Below, piece after piece: positions 19,761-27,504 of a stretch of DNA of 64,000 bases. How positions within the stretch are numbered: the first letter of the stretch is position 1; each line of letters begins with the position of its first letter. Source of the stretch: Pseudomarimonas salicorniae (GTDB lineage Bacteria; Pseudomonadota; Gammaproteobacteria; Xanthomonadales; Xanthomonadaceae). Made by a program: the position numbers and the translations under genes. The DNA is taken from assembly GCF_023156535.1 (NCBI RefSeq), contig NZ_JALNMH010000004.1, positions 124,001 through 188,000 on the forward strand, given 5' to 3'. The notes below the pieces were generated by a model that was given only the letters and a program-made list of their open reading frames with translations, was not told the DNA's origin and made no database searches.

Positions 19761-19837
19761 TGGTAGCGGGGGCAGGATTTGAACCTGCGACCTTCGGGTT
19801 ATGAGCCCGACGAGCTGCCAGACTGCTCCACCCCGCA
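19761..19837 (-). tRNA. metY: initiator tRNA-fMet (CAU)
   Basis: 77 nt with encoded CCA. The cloverleaf is complete and nearly identical to E. coli tRNA-fMet: GGAGCAG...GGCAGCTC D arm, TCGGGCTCATAACCCGA anticodon arm with the three consecutive G-C pairs diagnostic of initiators, and A11-U24. The 1-72 position is unpaired, another initiator hallmark, but as U1/U72 rather than C1/A72. Its place upstream of rimP-nusA-infB is the metY position of E. coli. Confidence 0.97.
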
Positions 19838-19851
19838 GCAGCGAGCCACGA

Positions 19852-19880
19852 ATCATACGCAGGACACCCGAATCGCGCAA
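19852..19880 (-). promoter_or_regulatory. sigma-70 promoter of metY
   Basis: On the minus strand TTGCGC (-35), a 17-bp spacer and TATGAT (-10), placing initiation about 8 bp before the tRNA 5' end. Confidence 0.75.
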
Positions 19881-19931
19881 GCGCTTTGTCGAGGTCGGTT
19901 CATCCTCCGACTCCGACGCAGGCGCCGCAGC

Positions 19932-22082
19932 TCAGCCCAGCCGCACCGGCAGGCTGCGCACGGGCTTTCCGGTCAGGGCCAGCAGGGCATTGGCCAGCGC
20001 CGCCGCGATCGGCGGCGTGCCCGGCTCCCCCGCCCCGCCCGGGGCCTCGGCACTGTCGACCAGGTGCACCTCGATGCGTGGCATCTCGCTTTGCCTGAGC
20101 AGCGGGAAGTCGTGGAAGTTGCTCTGCTGCACGCGACCTTCAGCAAAGGTGATCTGCTGGTGAAGCGCCGCCGAAAGCCCGAAGACGATGCCCGACTCGA
20201 TCTGCACCCGGGCGTGCCGCGGATTGATCACCCGGCCCATATCGGCCACCGCGGTGACCCGGTGCAGCCTGGGGCGACCGCCCTTGATCGACACCTCGGC
20301 GACCTGGGCGACGATGGTCTCGAAGCTCTTGTGGATGGCGAAGCCACGGGCATGTCCTTCTTGCAGGGGCTTGCCCCAGTCGCTGCGCGCGGCGGCCTGT
20401 TCAAGCACCGCCAGCCAGCGTGGATGTTCGGACAGCAGGCGACGGCGGTAGTCCAGCGGATCGACGCCGGCCTTGCGCGCCGCAACGTCGACCAGATGCT
20501 CCACGGCCAGCGCGGTATGCGTGTGGCCCACCGAACGCCACCACAGCACCGGCAGCACCCGCGGCGCCAGGATGCACTCGACGCGCAGGTTCGGAACCGC
20601 GTAGGGCAGGTCGATCACGCCTTCGACCACGCTGAAGTCGACGCCGTCCTTGACGCCCATCGATTCGAACGGCGTGCCCTGCATGATCGACTGCGCGACC
20701 ACGCGATGCTGCCAGGTCTTTGGCAGGCCATTCTCGCCCAGCGCCAGGCGCATCCGGTGCAGCGCCCTTGGCCGGTACCAGCCGCCGCGCGTGTCGTCCT
20801 CGCGGGTGTAGACGGTCTTGACCGGCAAGCCCTCACCCTTGGCGACGTTGGCGGCTACCGCGACGAAGTCGCTGACCGGATTGGCCCTGCGGCCGAAGCC
20901 GCCGCCGAGCAGCTGCGGATGCAGCACGACCTTGTCGACGGCTACGCCCAACAGGCCGGCCGCCCGCGCGGCGTCGGCGCCGGGCATCTGGGTGCCGGTC
21001 CAGATCTCGGCCGAATCGCCCTTGTGGTGAACCGTTGCGTTCAGGGGCTCCATCGTGGCGTGCGCCAGATAGGGCACTTCCACATCCAGCTCGATCACGC
21101 CCTCCGCCCCTTCGAGCGGCCTGTCGCCGTCGCCGCGCTCGACAGCCAGCGCCCCCGGGCGGCTGGCCAGCTCGGCGTACTCACGCCCCTGGATTTCGCT
21201 GTCGAAAGCGGCGTTCGCTCCGTCGTCCCACTCCAGCCTGAGGGCATCGCGACCCTTGCGGGCGGTCCAGAAGTCCCGGGCAATCACCGCCACGCCCTCG
21301 GGCACCTGCTTGACCTTGACCACGCCGGGCACCGCCTTGGCGGCTGTCGCGTCGAACGACTTCAGCGTCGCCCCCGGCACCGGCGGCCAAGCGACCACGG
21401 CGGTGAGCATGCCGGGCAGGCGCACATCGAGCCCGAACCCGGCGCTGCCGTCGACCTTGCCCGGCGCCTCGATACGGGCCTGGCCCTTGCCGATCAGGCG
21501 GAACTCGGAGGCCGGCTTCAGCGCCACGGCGGCGGCGTCGGGCACGGGCAGCTTCGCCGCGGCGGCGGCCAGCTCGGCATAGGCCAGGCGGCGACCACTT
21601 GCGGTGTCGATCACGCTTCCGGATTCCGTACGCAGCGATTCGCGCGGCACCTCGAGCCGCTCGGCCGCGGCCTCCATCAGCATCTGCCGGGCCTGCGCGC
21701 CGGCGCGCCGCAGCGGTTCGAAGAAGCCGCGCACCGAGGTCGAGCCACCGGTGACCTGGGCATTGAAATAGGGGTGATTGAAGGCCGGGTTCACGCCGAC
21801 CCGCTGGATGCGCACCTGGGACAGCTCGACGTCGAGTTCCTCTGCCAGAAGCATCGGCAGCGAGGTCAGCACCCCCTGCCCCATTTCGGCCTGGGCCACG
21901 TAGAGGACGATCTCGCCGTCCTCATTGATCTCGACGAAGGCGTTCGGCCGGAAGCCGCCCGCGACGGGCGCGTCCGCGATTGCCAGGGGCAGCAGTCCCG
22001 GCAGGTGCAGGCCGATGACCAGGGAGCCGCCACCCAGCAGCGTCGTGCCAAGGAACCTGCGCCGACCCGGCTGCACGCTCAT
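19932..22082 (-). CDS. molybdopterin-binding subunit of xanthine dehydrogenase/isoquinoline oxidoreductase family
   Basis: 716 aa from the ATG at 22082, whose ATGA overlaps the stop of the FeS subunit. It begins with a Tat-type signal ([20 protein letters not shown]), so it is exported folded with cofactor. Family features: [65 protein letters not shown] and a C-terminal [24 protein letters not shown] region. This is the IorB-like branch (large subunit paired with a small 2Fe-2S protein and no FAD subunit). The substrate cannot be read from the sequence; purines, N-heterocycles and aldehydes are all possible. No maturation gene is adjacent. Confidence 0.88.
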   Translation of the reverse strand: MSVQPGRRRFLGTTLLGGGSLVIGLHLPGLLPLAIADAPVAGGFRPNAFVEINEDGEIVLYVAQAEMGQGVLTSLPMLLAEELDVELSQVRIQRVGVNPAFNHPYFNAQVTGGSTSVRGFFEPLRRAGAQARQMLMEAAAERLEVPRESLRTESGSVIDTASGRRLAYAELAAAAAKLPVPDAAAVALKPASEFRLIGKGQARIEAPGKVDGSAGFGLDVRLPGMLTAVVAWPPVPGATLKSFDATAAKAVPGVVKVKQVPEGVAVIARDFWTARKGRDALRLEWDDGANAAFDSEIQGREYAELASRPGALAVERGDGDRPLEGAEGVIELDVEVPYLAHATMEPLNATVHHKGDSAEIWTGTQMPGADAARAAGLLGVAVDKVVLHPQLLGGGFGRRANPVSDFVAVAANVAKGEGLPVKTVYTREDDTRGGWYRPRALHRMRLALGENGLPKTWQHRVVAQSIMQGTPFESMGVKDGVDFSVVEGVIDLPYAVPNLRVECILAPRVLPVLWWRSVGHTHTALAVEHLVDVAARKAGVDPLDYRRRLLSEHPRWLAVLEQAAARSDWGKPLQEGHARGFAIHKSFETIVAQVAEVSIKGGRPRLHRVTAVADMGRVINPRHARVQIESGIVFGLSAALHQQITFAEGRVQQSNFHDFPLLRQSEMPRIEVHLVDSAEAPGGAGEPGTPPIAAALANALLALTGKPVRSLPVRLG

Positions 22083-22543
22083 GACTTGGCCTCCCTGATC
22101 TTGCGCGAGGCCAGCTTCACCGCCTCGCGCACCTGGCTGTAGGTGCCGCACCGACACAGGTGCGCGTCCATCGCGCTGACGATCTCCTCGTCGCTCGGGT
22201 CGGGATTGGCGGCGAGCAATGCCGCGGCGCCCATGATCTGGCCGGACTGGCAATAGCCGCACTGGGCGACGTCGGCCTCGATCCAGGCCTGCTGCACCGG
22301 GTGGCTGCGGTCGTCCGACAGACCTTCGATGGTCGCCACACGCCGCCCCGCCACCGCGGACACCGGCGTGATGCAACTGCGTGTAGAGACTCCATCCAGG
22401 TGCACGGTACAGGCCCCGCACAGGGCCATGCCGCAGCCGTACTTGGTACCGGTCATGCCGAGATGATCGCGAAGCACCCAGAGCAGCGGCGTATCGGGCG
22501 CGGCCTCGACCTCATGCTCGACGCCATTGACGGTGAGCTTCAT
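22079..22543 (-). CDS. 2Fe-2S subunit of molybdenum hydroxylase (IorA-like)
   Basis: 154 aa from the ATG at 22543; the open frame upstream to 22636 lacks family similarity. Two [2Fe-2S] clusters are predicted: a plant-ferredoxin type ([18 protein letters not shown], with a further Cys in TRSCITPV) and an alpha-helical type ([11 protein letters not shown] and [11 protein letters not shown]). It passes electrons from the Mo site of the overlapping downstream subunit to an external acceptor, likely a cytochrome because no FAD subunit is present. Confidence 0.92.
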   Translation of the reverse strand: MKLTVNGVEHEVEAAPDTPLLWVLRDHLGMTGTKYGCGMALCGACTVHLDGVSTRSCITPVSAVAGRRVATIEGLSDDRSHPVQQAWIEADVAQCGYCQSGQIMGAAALLAANPDPSDEEIVSAMDAHLCRCGTYSQVREAVKLASRKIREAKS

Positions 22544-22637
22544 CGGCTGGCTCCTGGCTGGCTCGTGCTGGAACCGGCAGCCTACGCCTGCTTCCCGACC
22601 CTCGCCACCTCGCGGCATGCCAGCCCGGAAAAACAAA

Positions 22638-22663
22638 AAGGCCGGCAGTTTCCTGCCGGCCTT
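22638..22663 (-). terminator. terminator of tRNA-Arg
   Basis: 10-bp perfect stem AAGGCCGGCA / TGCCGGCCTT with a 6-nt loop; on the minus strand it runs on as TTTGTTTTTCC. It lies 13 bp past the tRNA 3' end. Confidence 0.88.
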
Positions 22664-22676
22664 CCTGCTTGTTCAT

Positions 22677-22753
22677 TGGCGCGCCCGGAGAGATTCGAAC
22701 TCCCGACCACCAAGTTCGTAGCCTGGTACTCTATCCAACTGAGCTACGGGCGC
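22677..22753 (-). tRNA. tRNA-Arg (ACG)
   Basis: 77 nt with encoded CCA. Acceptor GCGCCCG pairs with CGGGCGC; anticodon loop CTACGAA gives ACG, decoded as Arg (A34 is normally deaminated to inosine). T loop TTCGAAT. With tRNA-Ser(GCU) and csrA upstream this matches the E. coli alaS-csrA-serV-argV order. Confidence 0.97.
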
Positions 22754-22765
22754 GTAGAAACCGCA

Positions 22766-22794
22766 ATTATGGGGAGGCCGGGGAATCTCGTCAA
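22766..22794 (-). promoter_or_regulatory. sigma-70 promoter of tRNA-Arg
   Basis: Minus strand TTGACG (-35), 17-bp spacer, CATAAT (-10), 13 bp before the tRNA 5' end. A near-consensus promoter showing that this tRNA is transcribed separately from tRNA-Ser. Confidence 0.82.
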
Positions 22795-23006
22795 GCCTCT
22801 TTTCGAGGTTGATTGCGTTCTGCTTTCGGGCGGGTCCCGAAGGCGGAGGTGAAGGCCGCCAATGGCGGAGAGCGGGCGGCCGGTTCGGGCGCGAACCGGA
22901 CATTCATAGGGTGCGGCTTGCCGCACCGGGCGTACCGTCCGAACGCCCATGTCGGTGCGCCAAGGCAAACCCTAAAGGCCTTCGCTGACCCCCAACGGTG
23001 CCCGAC

Positions 23007-23103
23007 TGTGGGAGTGCCCTTGGGCGCGACCGCAGCGCTCCAGATTCACCACAGACTGCGGCCAGAGCGGGTCTCCGCGGTCGCGCCCGAGGGCACTCCC
23101 ACA
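23007..23103. repeat. 97-bp inverted repeat with 27-bp arms
   Basis: Left arm 23007-23033 begins TGTGGGAGTGCCCT and the right arm 23077-23103 is its complement except for one T/G position. The 43-bp middle is not obviously palindromic. The arm start resembles the GTAGGAGC arms of the neighbouring REP-like family, suggesting a second REP class. Single copy in this window. Confidence 0.75.
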
Positions 23104-23160
23104 ATTTGACTGCGGTAAGGGCTGCTTCGCGGCACAAACCGGACCTGGCAGCACCGTTGC

Positions 23161-23227
23161 TGTAGGAGCCAGCTTGCTGGCGATCGTCCCATCCGGGACG
23201 TCTATCGCCAGCAAGCTGGCTCCTACA
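23161..23227. repeat. REP-like long inverted repeat, copy A
   Basis: Perfect 24-bp arms (23161-23184 and 23204-23227), each starting from TGTAGGAGCCAGCTTGCTGG at the outer end. Each arm also contains the internal short palindrome CCAGC-TT-GCTGG. The 19-nt centre forms its own stem CGTCCC/GGGACG. Copies B, C and D are at 45319, 49836 and 58745. Confidence 0.9.
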
Positions 23228-23304
23228 TTCGGGTTCTGCGGAAGGTCCTCTTCGCGCCCAGAGTCGCCAGTCGGCCTCAACCCATCGAAGGCGCTCGAGC
23301 GGAG

Positions 23305-23349
23305 CCAGACATGAAAACGCCGCCCTGAAGGCGGCGTTTTCATGTCTGG
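23305..23349 (-). terminator. long perfect hairpin at the 3' end of tRNA-Ser
   Basis: 20-bp perfect arms (23305-23324, 23330-23349) and a 5-nt loop. The core AAAACGCCGCC/GGCGGCGTTTT is a conventional terminator stem, but the repeat extends further through CATGTCTGG, overlapping the CCA end of tRNA-Ser (23347-23349). Termination is likely; the outer arms are unusual. Confidence 0.7.
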
Positions 23350-23439
23350 CGGAGAGAGAGGGATTCGAACCCTCGATAGAGCTTTTGACCCTATACTCCC
23401 TTAGCAGGGGAGCCCCTTCGGCCTCTCGGGCATCTCTCC
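23347..23439 (-). tRNA. tRNA-Ser (GCU)
   Basis: 93 nt with encoded CCA and the long variable arm of a class II tRNA. Acceptor GGAGAGA; anticodon loop contains CTGCTAA giving GCU; T arm GAGGGTTCGAATCCCTC. Equivalent to serV of E. coli by position, between csrA and tRNA-Arg(ACG). Confidence 0.97.
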
Positions 23440-23473
23440 GGAACTGTTGATCCGCGCACGGATCAGGCGCGGA

Positions 23474-23502
23474 AGTCTAGCGGCTGGGGGGAGGCGGGTA
23501 AA
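23474..23502 (-). promoter_or_regulatory. sigma-70 promoter of tRNA-Ser
   Basis: Minus strand TTTACC (-35), 17-bp spacer, TAGACT (-10), between the csrA stop and the tRNA; the -10 lies about 35 bp before the mature 5' end, leaving a short leader. Confidence 0.65.
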
Positions 23503-23514
23503 CCCCTGTCGTGC

Positions 23515-23727
23515 TCAGGCGGCTCCGTCCTCGGGCTTGCCGCTCTCGGCGGCAGCACCCTCGTCATCGCGACGGATGCGCTGATAGATCTCCTCACGAT
23601 GGACGGACACGTCCTTTGGTGCGTTGATGCCGATGCGGACCTGGTTGCCCTTGACCCCGAGCACGGTGACCGTGACCTGGTCTCCGATCATCAAGGTTTC
23701 GCCTACACGTCGGGTCAATATCAGCAT
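23515..23727 (-). CDS. csrA: carbon storage regulator CsrA (translational regulator)
   Basis: 70 aa. Dimeric RNA-binding protein that binds GGA motifs in leaders and represses or stabilises mRNAs. N-terminus [16 protein letters not shown] and the [25 protein letters not shown] core are typical; Arg at about 44 in VHREEI is the key RNA-contact residue of E. coli CsrA. The C-terminal tail ([17 protein letters not shown]) is acidic and variable. It sits between alaS and tRNA-Ser. Confidence 0.97.
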   Translation of the reverse strand: MLILTRRVGETLMIGDQVTVTVLGVKGNQVRIGINAPKDVSVHREEIYQRIRRDDEGAAAESGKPEDGAA

Positions 23728-23903
23728 TTTCGCGTCTCCCTCGCGACCGGCTTGCCCGGGTGGCCCCTACCACCCCTTGTCGCCGTTCTGGCTAAGCCGG
23801 CTGTCCCTGGCGCTTGGCGCTGTGGACCTGCTTCCGATACTAGCCGAGCATCGGAGCGGGTCGCAATAAAGCATTGCAGCGCGTGATCGGCTGCCCGGGG
23901 TGC

Positions 23904-26540
23904 TCAGCCGGCGCGCTGGGTCACCCAGTCGGGCACCGAGGACAGCGCCGCGACCAGCGCCGGTCCGTCCTCACCACCGCCCTGCGCCATGTCCGGACGG
24001 CCGCCCCCCTTGCCGCCGATCTGTGCGGCAACATGAGAAACCAGCTCGCCTGCCTTGACCTTGCCGAGCGCGCTTCCGCTGACGCCAGCGACCAGCGAGG
24101 CCTTGCCCTCGCTCGCCGCGGCCAAAAGGATCACTGCGTCGCCGAGCTTCTGCTTGAGCACATCGACGCTCTCGCGCAGCGCCTTGGGCTCGATGCCCTC
24201 GAGCCGCGCGGCGATGACCTTGAACCCGCCGACCTCGACGGCCTGGCTGGCGAGATCGCCGGCTGCGCCGGCCGCGGCCTTGGCCTTCAGCGCGTCGAGT
24301 TCCTTGTCGAGCTTGCGCTGCCGCTCGATCAGCTGGCGCACCTTGTCGACCACGTCCGCGGCGCTGGCGCCGGTCAGACGGGCCAGCTCGGCCAGGCGCG
24401 CCTCCTCCTCGGCCACGTAGGCCAGCGCACCGTCGCCGGTGACCGCCTCGATCCGGCGCACGCCGGCCGAGATGCCGCCCTCGCTGGTGATCTTGAACAG
24501 GCCGATGTCGCCGGTGCGCGCGACATGGGTGCCGCCGCAGAGCTCGGTCGAGAAGGCGCCCATGCGCAGCACCCGCACCTGCTCGCCGTACTTCTCACCG
24601 AACAGGGCCATGGCGCCGAAGTCGAGGGCCTCCTGCATGCCCATGTGGTGGACCTCGGCCTCGACGTTGCGGCGGATCTCCTCATTGACCATGCGCTCGA
24701 TGGTCTCGAGCTCCTCTCCGCTGATCGGCTGGAAATGCGAGAAGTCGAAGCGCAGTCGGTCGGGGGCGACCAGCGAGCCCTTCTGGGTGACATGCTCGCC
24801 CAGCACCCGGCGCAGCGCCGCGTGCAGCAGATGGGTGGCACTGTGATTGAGGACGATGGCCTGGCGGCGTCCAAGGTCGATGCGCGCCGACAGCTGCGCG
24901 CCGACCCGGATCTCGCCCTGCTCCAGCCTGCCGACGTGACCATGGAAGGCGGCGGAGAACTTCTGCGTGTCGGTCACGACGAAACGCAGGGACTCGCCGT
25001 CGCCCAGGTCACCGCTGTCGCCCATCTGGCCGCCGCTCTCGGCGTAGAACGGGGTGCGGTCAAGGAAAACCACGCCGCTGTCACCGGCCTCGAGACGCTC
25101 GACGGAGACGCCGTCGCGCATCAGGGCGACCACCCGGCAGGCGTCCGCTTCGTGAGCGTCGTAACCCAGGAACTGCGTCGGCGCCAGCTTCGCCACCAGC
25201 TCCGAGGGCAGATTGCCGGCGGCGGCGAACTTGCTGGCCTCGCGGGCGCGCTCGCGCTGCTTCTCCATCGCCGCCTCGAAGCCCGCCATGTCGACGGACA
25301 GGCCGCGCTCTCGGGCGATGTCGGCGGTCAGATCCACCGGGAAACCATAGGTGTCGTAGAGGCGGAAGGCGTCCTCACCGGGAATCTGCCCCTTCGACTT
25401 CTGCGCGACCTCGTTGAAGATCTTCATGCCGGAGTCGAGGGTCTCGGCAAAACGCTCCTCCTCCGCGCGCAGGGCCTTCTCGACGAACTCCTGCTTGGCG
25501 GCGAGTTCGGGATAGGCCTCGCCCATCAGCGTCACCAGCGGCGCAACCATCCTGTGGAAGAAGCCGCCACGCACGCCGAGCATCCAGCCATGACGCAGAG
25601 CGCGGCGGATGATCCGGCGCAGCACGTAGCCACGACCCTCATTGCTGGGCAGTACGCCGTCGACGATCAGGAAGCTGCAGGCGCGGATATGGTCGGCGAT
25701 GACACGCAGCGACTTGTTCTCGAGGTCGGCGGTCGAGGTCAGCTCCGAGGCCGCCTTGATCAGCGCCTGGAACAGGTCGATCTCGTAGTTGCTGTGCACG
25801 TGCTGGAGCACCGCCGAGATGCGCTCGAGGCCCATGCCGGTGTCGACGCAGGGCGCCGGCAGCGGCACCAGTGTGCCGTCGGGCTGGCGGTCGAACTGCA
25901 TGAACACGTTGTTCCAGATCTCGATGAAGCGGTCGCCGTCCTCATCGGGGCTGCCGGGCGGGCCGCCGGGGATGGCGGCGCCGTGGTCGTAGAAGATCTC
26001 GCTGCAGGGCCCGCAGGGGCCGGTGTCGGCCATTTGCCAGAAGTTGTCCGAGGCGTACGGCGCACCCTTGTTGTCGCCGATGCGGATGATCCGCTCGGCG
26101 GCCAGGCCGATCTCCTTGTGCCAGATGTCGAAGGCTTCGTCGTCGGTGTGGTAGATCGTCACCAGCAGCTTGTCGGCAGGGATCTTCCACACCCCGGTCA
26201 GCAGCTCCCAGGCGTAGGCGATAGCGTCCTTCTTGAAGTAATCCCCGAAGCTGAAGTTGCCGAGCATCTCGAAGAAGGTGTGATGTCGCGCGGTGTAGCC
26301 GACCGAGTCGAGGTCATTGTGCTTGCCGCCCGCGCGCAGACAGCGCTGCGAGGTCGCCGCGCGGGTATAGCTGCGCTTCTCGCCGCCGAGAAAGACATCC
26401 TTGAACTGCACCATGCCTGCGTTGGTGAAGAGCAGGGAGGGATCGTTGCCGGGCACCAGCGGACTGGAGGCGACCACGGCATGGCCCTTGGAACGGAAGA
26501 ATTCGAGGAAGTCTGTACGGATCTGGGCGCTGGTCTTCAT
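23904..26540 (-). CDS. alaS: alanyl-tRNA synthetase
   Basis: 878 aa (E. coli 876). Class II synthetase charging tRNA-Ala. N-terminal [29 protein letters not shown] with motif 1, catalytic core [18 protein letters not shown], and the editing domain zinc site [13 protein letters not shown] (HxxxH) plus CGGTHV. The C-terminal C-Ala domain ends with the glycine-rich [15 protein letters not shown]. In many gammaproteobacteria recX lies immediately upstream; here two unrelated genes intervene. Confidence 0.98.
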   Translation of the reverse strand: MKTSAQIRTDFLEFFRSKGHAVVASSPLVPGNDPSLLFTNAGMVQFKDVFLGGEKRSYTRAATSQRCLRAGGKHNDLDSVGYTARHHTFFEMLGNFSFGDYFKKDAIAYAWELLTGVWKIPADKLLVTIYHTDDEAFDIWHKEIGLAAERIIRIGDNKGAPYASDNFWQMADTGPCGPCSEIFYDHGAAIPGGPPGSPDEDGDRFIEIWNNVFMQFDRQPDGTLVPLPAPCVDTGMGLERISAVLQHVHSNYEIDLFQALIKAASELTSTADLENKSLRVIADHIRACSFLIVDGVLPSNEGRGYVLRRIIRRALRHGWMLGVRGGFFHRMVAPLVTLMGEAYPELAAKQEFVEKALRAEEERFAETLDSGMKIFNEVAQKSKGQIPGEDAFRLYDTYGFPVDLTADIARERGLSVDMAGFEAAMEKQRERAREASKFAAAGNLPSELVAKLAPTQFLGYDAHEADACRVVALMRDGVSVERLEAGDSGVVFLDRTPFYAESGGQMGDSGDLGDGESLRFVVTDTQKFSAAFHGHVGRLEQGEIRVGAQLSARIDLGRRQAIVLNHSATHLLHAALRRVLGEHVTQKGSLVAPDRLRFDFSHFQPISGEELETIERMVNEEIRRNVEAEVHHMGMQEALDFGAMALFGEKYGEQVRVLRMGAFSTELCGGTHVARTGDIGLFKITSEGGISAGVRRIEAVTGDGALAYVAEEEARLAELARLTGASAADVVDKVRQLIERQRKLDKELDALKAKAAAGAAGDLASQAVEVGGFKVIAARLEGIEPKALRESVDVLKQKLGDAVILLAAASEGKASLVAGVSGSALGKVKAGELVSHVAAQIGGKGGGRPDMAQGGGEDGPALVAALSSVPDWVTQRAG

Positions 26541-26819
26541 GGTCTGGCTGCAGGCTGGTCGATGGGACGCGGGAACGATAGCCCGCCGCCTACACCATGG
26601 GTGCAGACAGGGGCTCGATCAACCCGGATCCGAGGGTGACCGCAAAGAGTAGCAGTGATCGGGCCGGCCGATCATCGCCGCGCCAGGCGCGGCCCCGGTT
26701 TCGGGCGTAGCATGGACTCCGGTCCACCGGAAAAAGGCGCCGCTCATGGATCGCCCCGAACATGGGACGCCGGCCCCGCCACGGCTCGACCGCGAGCCGG
26801 AATCTGCGAGGTTTCGGCG

Positions 26820-27476
26820 GTGAGCCGCGAGCTTCGTCACGCGGTCTGGGTGGTCGACCGCGACCGCCGTCGCCGCCGTGGGCTGGCCCGCTGCATCGAG
26901 GCCGCTTCGGACCTGCGCTGCGTCCTGACCGTTCCCGACACCGCAAGCCTGGACGCCGCCCTGGACGCCCGGCCGGCCCCGCCGCTGCTGCTGCTGGGCT
27001 GCGGCCGCGACGGGGACCCCGGGCCGCGAGGCCTGCGCCGCGTGCAGGCGCGATGCCCGACCACCCGATTGCTGGTCATCGGCGGCAGGAAGCCCGGACC
27101 CGCGGCGGTCGCCGCGATCGAAGCCGGAGCCCGCGGCTTTCTGCTCCGGCCGGTCCAAGGCCCGCGGATCATCGAGGCCCTGCACGCCCTGCTCCGCGGC
27201 GCCGCTCCGATCGACCCGGCCCTGACCGCCTGCCTGCTCGACCGCTGGGTCAGCGGGGCGCGGGCGCAATCGGCCGTGTCTCGCTTTGGCCTCAGCCCGC
27301 GCGAGTCCGAGGTGCTGGCCCTGCTCGGTGAGGGACTCAGCGTGGAGGCGATTGCCGAGCGACTCGCGCGCTCAAGGCACACGGTGTCCAATCATCTACG
27401 GCGGGTCTACGCCAAGCTGCGCGTCCATTCCCGCGCCCAAGCCGTGGCGCGGGCCCAGCAAGGCGGCCTGCCGTGA
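26820..27476 (+). CDS. LuxR-type regulator with degenerate receiver domain
   Basis: 218 aa from the GTG at 26820 (GAGG eight bases upstream); longer starts at 26712 (ATG) or 26655 (GTG) add a Gly/Pro/Arg-rich leader unlike a receiver. Residues 7-125 follow a response-regulator pattern: VWVVDRD acidic pocket (D13, D15), but the phospho-accepting Asp position reads LLLLG (G60) and the conserved Lys is Arg110 (GFLLRP). The C-terminus is a clear GerE/LuxR HTH (FGLSPRESEVLALLGEGLS...RHTVSNHLRRVYAKL). I infer a DNA-binding regulator not controlled by phosphorylation. Convergent with the RCC1 gene. Confidence 0.85.
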   Translation: MSRELRHAVWVVDRDRRRRRGLARCIEAASDLRCVLTVPDTASLDAALDARPAPPLLLLGCGRDGDPGPRGLRRVQARCPTTRLLVIGGRKPGPAAVAAIEAGARGFLLRPVQGPRIIEALHALLRGAAPIDPALTACLLDRWVSGARAQSAVSRFGLSPRESEVLALLGEGLSVEAIAERLARSRHTVSNHLRRVYAKLRVHSRAQAVARAQQGGLP

Positions 27477-27504
27477 CGTCGCGCGCACCGCCGGCGCCGA
27501 TGTC

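Larger units (their letters stand above)
22795..23304. other. repeat-rich non-coding spacer between tRNA-Arg and tRNA-Ser
   Basis: About 510 bp without a credible gene. It holds small hairpins (CGGTTCG/CGAACCG at 22881-22898; GGTGCGG/CCGCACC at 22910-22927), a long inverted repeat at 23007-23103 and a REP-like element at 23161-23227. Short open frames here are created by the palindromes. Confidence 0.75.

Noticed and set aside
19779..22142. 787-aa open frame on the + strand starting inside the tRNA
   Set aside because: Antisense to the molybdenum hydroxylase and tRNA-fMet; no domain seen.
23874..26639. 921-aa open frame on the + strand
   Set aside because: Exact antisense of alaS, whose synthetase motifs are clear.
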